DNA from: Zychaea mexicana
Taxonomy: Eukaryota > Mucoromycota > Mucoromycetes > Mucorales > Lichtheimiaceae
Reading direction: 5' to 3'
DNA length: 64,000 nt
NCBI RefSeq assembly: GCF_025766255.1
Contig: NW_026516807.1
Span: forward strand, 36,835-100,834
The position numbers and the translations under genes are program-made. A model generated the notes under the pieces. It searched no databases and was not told where the DNA came from. It saw nothing but the letters and a program-made list of their open reading frames with translations. Shown here in pieces: positions 58,959 through 64,000 of this stretch (position 1 is the first letter of the stretch; each line of letters begins with the position of its first letter).

Positions 58959-59345
58959 ATGGATCGCTATTGGCTCTTTGCATTATTTTTCCTTTGTTTT
59001 GTTTATGCGGTCAACGCAAAAAGTGATAGCCTACCACTACCAGAACGGTCTTCTTCTGTTATGTTTTCTACTATTGACCACCCCCACCAGCACCACCAGC
59101 AAGTTTACAGCAGCGATGTTGACGAAGGCGACGATCTCGCTCACGTAACCTTGTGGGCCAGAATGTTTTTCTCTCCCCCTTGGCTTACAAACACAACGCT
59201 TTTGTGGGTGACTGGAGTCATCTCAATGATTGTATGGTGCTCGGGATACACGATCGAATGTTTACTCGACCGGCAAGAACGACTCTCCATAGAATCGGGC
59301 AAGCAAAAACAACAAGCATTGTTATACGGTGCTTTGCAAGCGTAG
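58959..59345 (+). CDS. Small secretory-pathway membrane protein, family unknown
   Basis: An intronless frame of 128 residues. The N-terminus is a good signal peptide (WLFALFFLCFVYAVNAKSD, with cleavage likely after NAK or ANA). A short His/Gln patch (HPHQHHQQ) and an acidic patch (DVDEGDD) follow. One transmembrane helix (LLWVTGVISMIVWCSGYTI) leads to a cytosolic Lys/Arg/Gln tail ending LLYGALQA. A TATA-like element and a TC-rich leader just upstream support expression. The layout is a type I single-pass protein. No catalytic motif is visible and no homologue comes to mind. Confidence 0.65.
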   Translation: MDRYWLFALFFLCFVYAVNAKSDSLPLPERSSSVMFSTIDHPHQHHQQVYSSDVDEGDDLAHVTLWARMFFSPPWLTNTTLLWVTGVISMIVWCSGYTIECLLDRQERLSIESGKQKQQALLYGALQA

Positions 59346-61679
59346 AGTCTTCATCTTTTTTTTAAATGGATGAACATCAGTTTTACCTTTTTCCCCGTAC
59401 TATCCCGTTCTTTGTACGTGAAGCTCCCAGCAACCTACTATTAGAATGAATAACCAGAAGAAAAGGCCCTTAGGCTTGGCGTGATTGGCGTGATCACAAA
59501 CTCAAGGGGCTCATATTTGTTTTTTGAGGCTGCACAATTTTATGCTGCTAATGGCGTCTTTATATTTCTACTATGTAAGCCCCTAATTTCTTCGCCTCTT
59601 CAGAGAGATATACACTGCTGTATGGGTGAATCAATGGACGATACATATCCAACTTGAGCGATCCGAGTAGGACTTTCAGACATGCAGAGAGCTGCTGTTG
59701 TAGCGACACTGTCAGGCTTTGGGATTATCAGGAAGAGTCCTCAGCGAGTAAACTTTCAACTTCAATATCAGAACCTACTCTTCGCTCAAAATATATGTAT
59801 GCGTAACCAATATCTTTGTTGGCATATCCGGAAATTTCAATACCTTTATCGTTTGCATGATCGTTACAACTATAAGGGTCTCAATGAATTACATGGATGT
59901 TTGCGTACAGTTTTGCAAAACTCTGATGGTGTTCTCAGTGTTACATGGATTTGTATTTGGCAGCTATCTTTCCACGTGTATGGAAAGCTCTCACTTTGGT
60001 TTTTAGGCAACATAATACAATATCTTACCCAAAAAAAAATCGCGTTGTTTAGAAGAAGGAGGATGCTGTATTAATGCGTCTTGTCATCATCATTTCCTAG
60101 TTTTTAGGAGGCATCGGTAACCCCTTTGTAGTCGAGATGGAGAAATACCCAACCTTATTGGAGATTCGAATGCTTCCTTTTCTCGTCAATATATTGGCAT
60201 CTTGCCTGCAAACTGACGATGACCATGGAAATCCTTTTCTTTGCTGCAAGCTTATATGCGCCGCGGGGTATGTAGCAGCGGCATAATTTCATTGATTTTA
60301 AATTGTAGAGTGGAGAACAAACCTTTTGCTAGAACATAATGGAAGCTTTATTCGTCTTTCACTCATGGTATACTACTAGAAATTTGTAGTCATCAGAAAT
60401 TCGTCCATCATCAAGCTTCAACCCGTTTTTTCGTTTTCTTCGTTATCGCATTCGGATCACTACTGGCGTTCATATCAGGATAAAGTGTGTTGTTGTGCGA
60501 AGGGTCCGAGCTGAGATGAATAGTGTATCAAAGGTTGCATGTGCCATAAAAACCGTAAACTACCTGCATGATGGTTTCCGGGTATGTACTGTTTTTGATA
60601 TTCGATCATCCTTTCGGTAACACAGAACCATAACATGGTGACAGTGACATTCCGGGTCGTCGATCCCACGGATTTATACTTTTAAGAAACGTACATTATG
60701 TGGTCGACGCAGGTATATGTACTCTACGCTGAACAGCATTTCAAGATTATAGTAGTGACGACCATGACTTAAGCAAGAGGATGGGTCTGGGTTGAATTGA
60801 AAAAGTTCCTCCTTGTTTTAATAACTTGGTGCACTGAATCATATGCAAGCAATAATAGTGATCCGACATCATTAAATGCACGAAGTTTCTGTACAGCATT
60901 GTCAAAATATAGCAAAGAGAATGTAGGCGCTCTAGCGTTTAGGGAAAAGTGCAGGGTTCATGCGGGCGGTAGTGGGCGGGTTCTCGCGAGTGTTTTGATT
61001 TTTCGATGGGATAAAACCAGAAAGTGCTGTATTTCAATTGACTGTGATCCAAAAGGTCGAAATCAAGGAAACTGTTCAAATTTGGCTTAGATAATAAAAC
61101 AAACCTTAAACGTGGTGGTACTACAGCTACCTACTGTTAGAAAGGGTTGCGGATCTTTGTAGTCGACAATACCAAATGAGGTCTCGGGTAAGAAGGCAGA
61201 TAAAGGCTGCCTGAAATTACAAACCACATTTATTTCGAGTTGAGCAAGTACAGCAACCGCTATGCGCGTGTGAAAAACAGAACATATTTTGACACCTGCA
61301 TTCAGCATACCCGTGGGCAGCCTACTTCTCCTCAAGGATAATCTCCTTTAACTGACTGCTGCTACAGCTTACCCCTTGCGCTCAAAAAGGACAAGAAGGC
61401 GGAACAACATACTTATGGACTTTGAATCTTAAACATCAGCAGAAGCGAGAATAATCGTGATAACAGTTCATAGAATAATCGACAACCACTGTAGCAAAAT
61501 AAAGAAATTGTGACACGAGGGCTATATATATCGCACCCCACGATCTCGTTCTGCTTTAGTATTTGGTTTAGCACAAGTACTGTCACATCTTTGTCCTCTT
61601 CTTCCCTTTTCTCTCTCCTCCCTTTTTTGTTACTTTCTTTTTGATTCATCGGTTTAAAAACGACGATCCAGAACAGCTC
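59346..61679. other. 2.3-kb intergenic region
   Basis: No gene is supported. The frame at 59682-60074 has an ATG but random-looking composition. The frame at 60797-61090 lacks an ATG start. The 61520-61625 segment has TATATATA followed by a strongly TC-rich leader and is the promoter of the next gene. Confidence 0.45.
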
Positions 61680-63550
61680 ATGAATGTAGAAGAACAGAGC
61701 GAATTCGGGCGAATATGTGGCGATAGCGGTGTGTGCCACTGCGACTGGCGTCTTACCATCACGAACTGTGAAGAAGCATCGGCACTGAAGATCGTATACA
61801 TTATTAACGCCGTCTTATCGGCAGTGCTTGCTTTCACTGGTACATACTAGCAATAAAAAAGCCAAACAAAGTCTACTTGACAATTCTTGCAACAACAACA
61901 ACAACAACTGATTTTCCGACATTTCTACATGTGCTCAACAACATATCATAATAGCTGCATTCATCGTATTCCAGCGCGTTTACTATCACCAACAAACACT
62001 TTTTGACTGCAGAACGGGAATTCCGAGACCAAAACCGATAGAGAGCATGGGTGTGATGGGCGTCGTCTTCCACTTGTGTAAGGCTCATATCGAAAATGAT
62101 GACTAGTGAGGGCTCATCAGCAATAGGATAACAATTAATTTGTGAGCTTTCTTGTAGTACGGGTAGTTCACGCGATCATTCTTGTACTCGACGCTGCGCC
62201 TAACGTTGGGTTTCGCTCATGTAAAGTGGTGATAGCAGAGCGTATCCTAATTGTGTCAATCAAAATCTGATGTGTTTTTTCTCTATTTTTGGGCAGTTCT
62301 CTTTGAGTTCCCATGGCAATTTGCCTTTGGTGCACTGGCCTGCTATCTATTCGGCATAGCACATACACTTTCAAATGTAAGTCCTGTCGTGTGACAGCCC
62401 AATAAGAAAAGCACTGGTGAGCATAAGATTTTCTCACCTATAATACTTTTCTATTTATCGAAACGACAACAAAAACAAAAACACAGAGTAGCAAGGTGAT
62501 ATACGACAACTGGATCCGCTCACCCTACATCATCGATGGAGCTTGTGTTGCCGTCATTACCCTGCCGTATATTACCAACAATATTTGCGCAATTGCCGCG
62601 GGTGTGTTCGCTGATCGCGGTGATTTCGTGCTCGCCGCCAATTTTACCGATGCTCTGTACTACCTGTGGACATTCTATACCACTTCCCTCGCTATTTTGA
62701 TCCTTTATGCAGGCTTCCGCTTAATACGACTCTTACGACACCATTTCATTGACAAGCCAGGTGCAACTGGCGAAGACGTTAACAAGTTCTCGTTGGGCGC
62801 ACTCAAAGTCAAAATCATCATTCTGACAGCGTTCTTTTGCTTGATCCTGTTTGCAATCATGGTTGTCCTGTACGGCGTCTCGCGCGTCTCCATATCGCTT
62901 TACATGCCATATAACCTTACATTTGCGGTGATTTGGACGTTCAATGGTAGCATTGCCACTGGTCTCATCATTTTCGCCGTGATCCTCAAGTATGTACTGG
63001 CTCCCGCATGTTCTTTTGATCTACGATTTAGAAACGCATGACGTACTTACTGAACTTGATATGTTTGTTTTGCAGCCCACGCATGGCGACGTTGGCAGGA
63101 TTGGTATCATCCAGCACTGGTGGTGGTGAAAACACCGGCATTTCATTTTCTCGGATGGTAAGAATGCGGTTTAATGAAAGTAAACCTGTTTTTTCCCAAA
63201 CTAACAATCTGTCACCCATTTTCTTTCTTTCACAACAGTCAAAATGGCTTAACAGCAGAGGCAGCATGACGAGCGCCAGCGCCACTACAGCAATCAACAG
63301 TAGTGACTTACCAAAATCAAGAATGCAAACATCAGAAAAGAAGTCGTTGGATTTGGAAAGTGTGTCAAGAGTGAGCAGCGGGTATTCCAATAGCAGACAT
63401 CATTATCAAAGTATCGAAATGATCGAGCATAGCCAGATTCAGAGTCGTGTCGAAGAAGATCAGTTGCAATATAATGCAATGACGAGTACTATCCGAGCAC
63501 CGCCGCGTAATGCTACTACTTATACGGACGACTCTCGCTATCGGCTATGA
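61680..63550 (+). CDS. Seven-span membrane protein, receptor-like, family unknown
   Basis: Seven exons (61680-61839, 61955-62077, 62158-62220, 62297-62376, 62487-62989, 63076-63157, 63239-63550) encode 440 residues with all phases consistent. The N-terminus has a Cys-rich extracellular-type patch (ICGDSGVCHCDWRLTITNCE). Seven hydrophobic helices follow, including IVYIINAVLSAVLAFTGAAF, AIILVLDAA, FPWQFAFGALACYLFGI, VAVITLPYITNNICAIAAG, LYYLWTFYTTSLAILILYAG, VKIIILTAFFCLILFAIMVV and FAVIWTFNGSIATGLIIFAV. The last 120 residues form a soluble Ser-rich tail with many phosphorylatable sites. This topology resembles a G-protein-coupled receptor or a TOM1-like protein, but I cannot place it in a named family. 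A surface sensor is plausible but unproven. Confidence 0.82.
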
Positions 63551-64000
63551 TAGCATTTTCTAACCACTTGCTTACAATAACAACAACGACTACATATCAT
63601 TGCTAATGATGACCATCAGAAGACCTGGCATGGGAAAAACAGCATTTGCAATTACTTTTTTATTCTTTGCTATCCAATAGCAGGACTTAGCTAATGTATA
63701 TATTTAGCTACAAGTGGCATTATCACATTTCATTCATTATCCCATTATTACTAATTTCTCTCTTACCACCCTCATACTAATATCACTTGACTCTATTTTC
63801 TCCACTTCTCTACAATATTTTTGATAAATTCTAGTTAAGTTTCCTGATAACTGTACTACTTATTTAATCTTTGTATATAAAATTTATATGAACCAGAAAT
63901 AAAAAGCCCTAATGCAAACGTGCTTCATGCAACTGCTACTAGGATCAGATTGGAAACCAAAAAATGTTGAACGCGATAACGTAGTACAGGTTATATGAAC
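63551..64000. terminator. 3' region of the seven-span protein gene
   Basis: AT-rich. AAATAAAAAGCC at 63896-63908 is a reasonable polyadenylation signal, although it is 350 bp from the stop. No further gene was seen before the window ends. Confidence 0.35.

Noticed and set aside
59682..60074. 130-codon plus-strand frame
   Set aside because: Composition is random-looking, no motif or promoter is visible, and it lies in AT-rich intergenic DNA.
60797..61090. 97-codon frame with a signal-peptide-like start
   Set aside because: The frame begins with TTG, not ATG, and has no splice support or family match.
1..64000. tRNA, rRNA or snRNA genes
   Set aside because: I scanned by eye for B-box-like GGTTCGANNCC and found none convincing. 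A covariance-model search was not possible here, so small RNAs could have been missed.

Overview
This window is nuclear DNA of an early-diverging fungus, most likely Mucoromycota (Mucorales). The evidence is: many short phase-conserved GT-AG introns (about 50-130 nt), Zn2Cys6 regulators, a TMEM94-type P-type ATPase (a family I know from animals and early-diverging fungi), Q- and H-rich proteins, trinucleotide runs, and LINE, MULE, TNP2-type and Crypton transposons. All gene models were spliced by eye. They are supported by reading-frame phase and family motifs, not by transcripts.

Layout: 1-3469 holds the 3' part of an NFX1/FAP1-type zinc-finger gene and a stranded kinase C-lobe exon. 3915-7091 is the left arm of a large inverted duplication (Mei2 remnant, promoter-like segment, LINE ORF1). 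It abuts a truncated MULE transposon (to about 9171) whose end lies under 170 bp from RPS13. 9335-38849 is the gene-dense core: RPS13, a 3-RRM/MLLE RNA-binding protein, a Zn2Cys6 factor, a mitochondrial carrier, NOPCHAP1, SF3B5, pterin-carbinolamine dehydratase, a second Zn2Cys6 regulator, the 17-exon TMEM94-like gene, a secreted repeat protein in which each repeat is one exon, RPS15, and the serine palmitoyltransferase small subunit. 40953-47470 is transposon-rich (broken TNP2-like transposase, lineage-specific genes). 47471-56062 is the right arm of the inverted duplication, carrying LINE ORF1, an intact-looking 4.7-kb Crypton and a Mei2-type RRM gene end. 56063-64000 is sparse, with a 90-bp MULE-terminus copy, a small membrane protein and a seven-span membrane protein.

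No single operon-like system exists, as expected for a fungus. Shared themes are RNA biology (FAP1, RNA-binding protein, SF3B5, NOPCHAP1, Mei2), translation (RPS13, RPS15) and membrane lipid or ion handling (SPT subunit, TMEM94-like). The most novel items are (1) the exon-repeat secreted protein at 35766-36698, with a His3/Met-rich core kept unchanged under many synonymous substitutions, and (2) the Crypton, whose exact ends are revealed by an empty copy of its target site 40 kb away in the same window.
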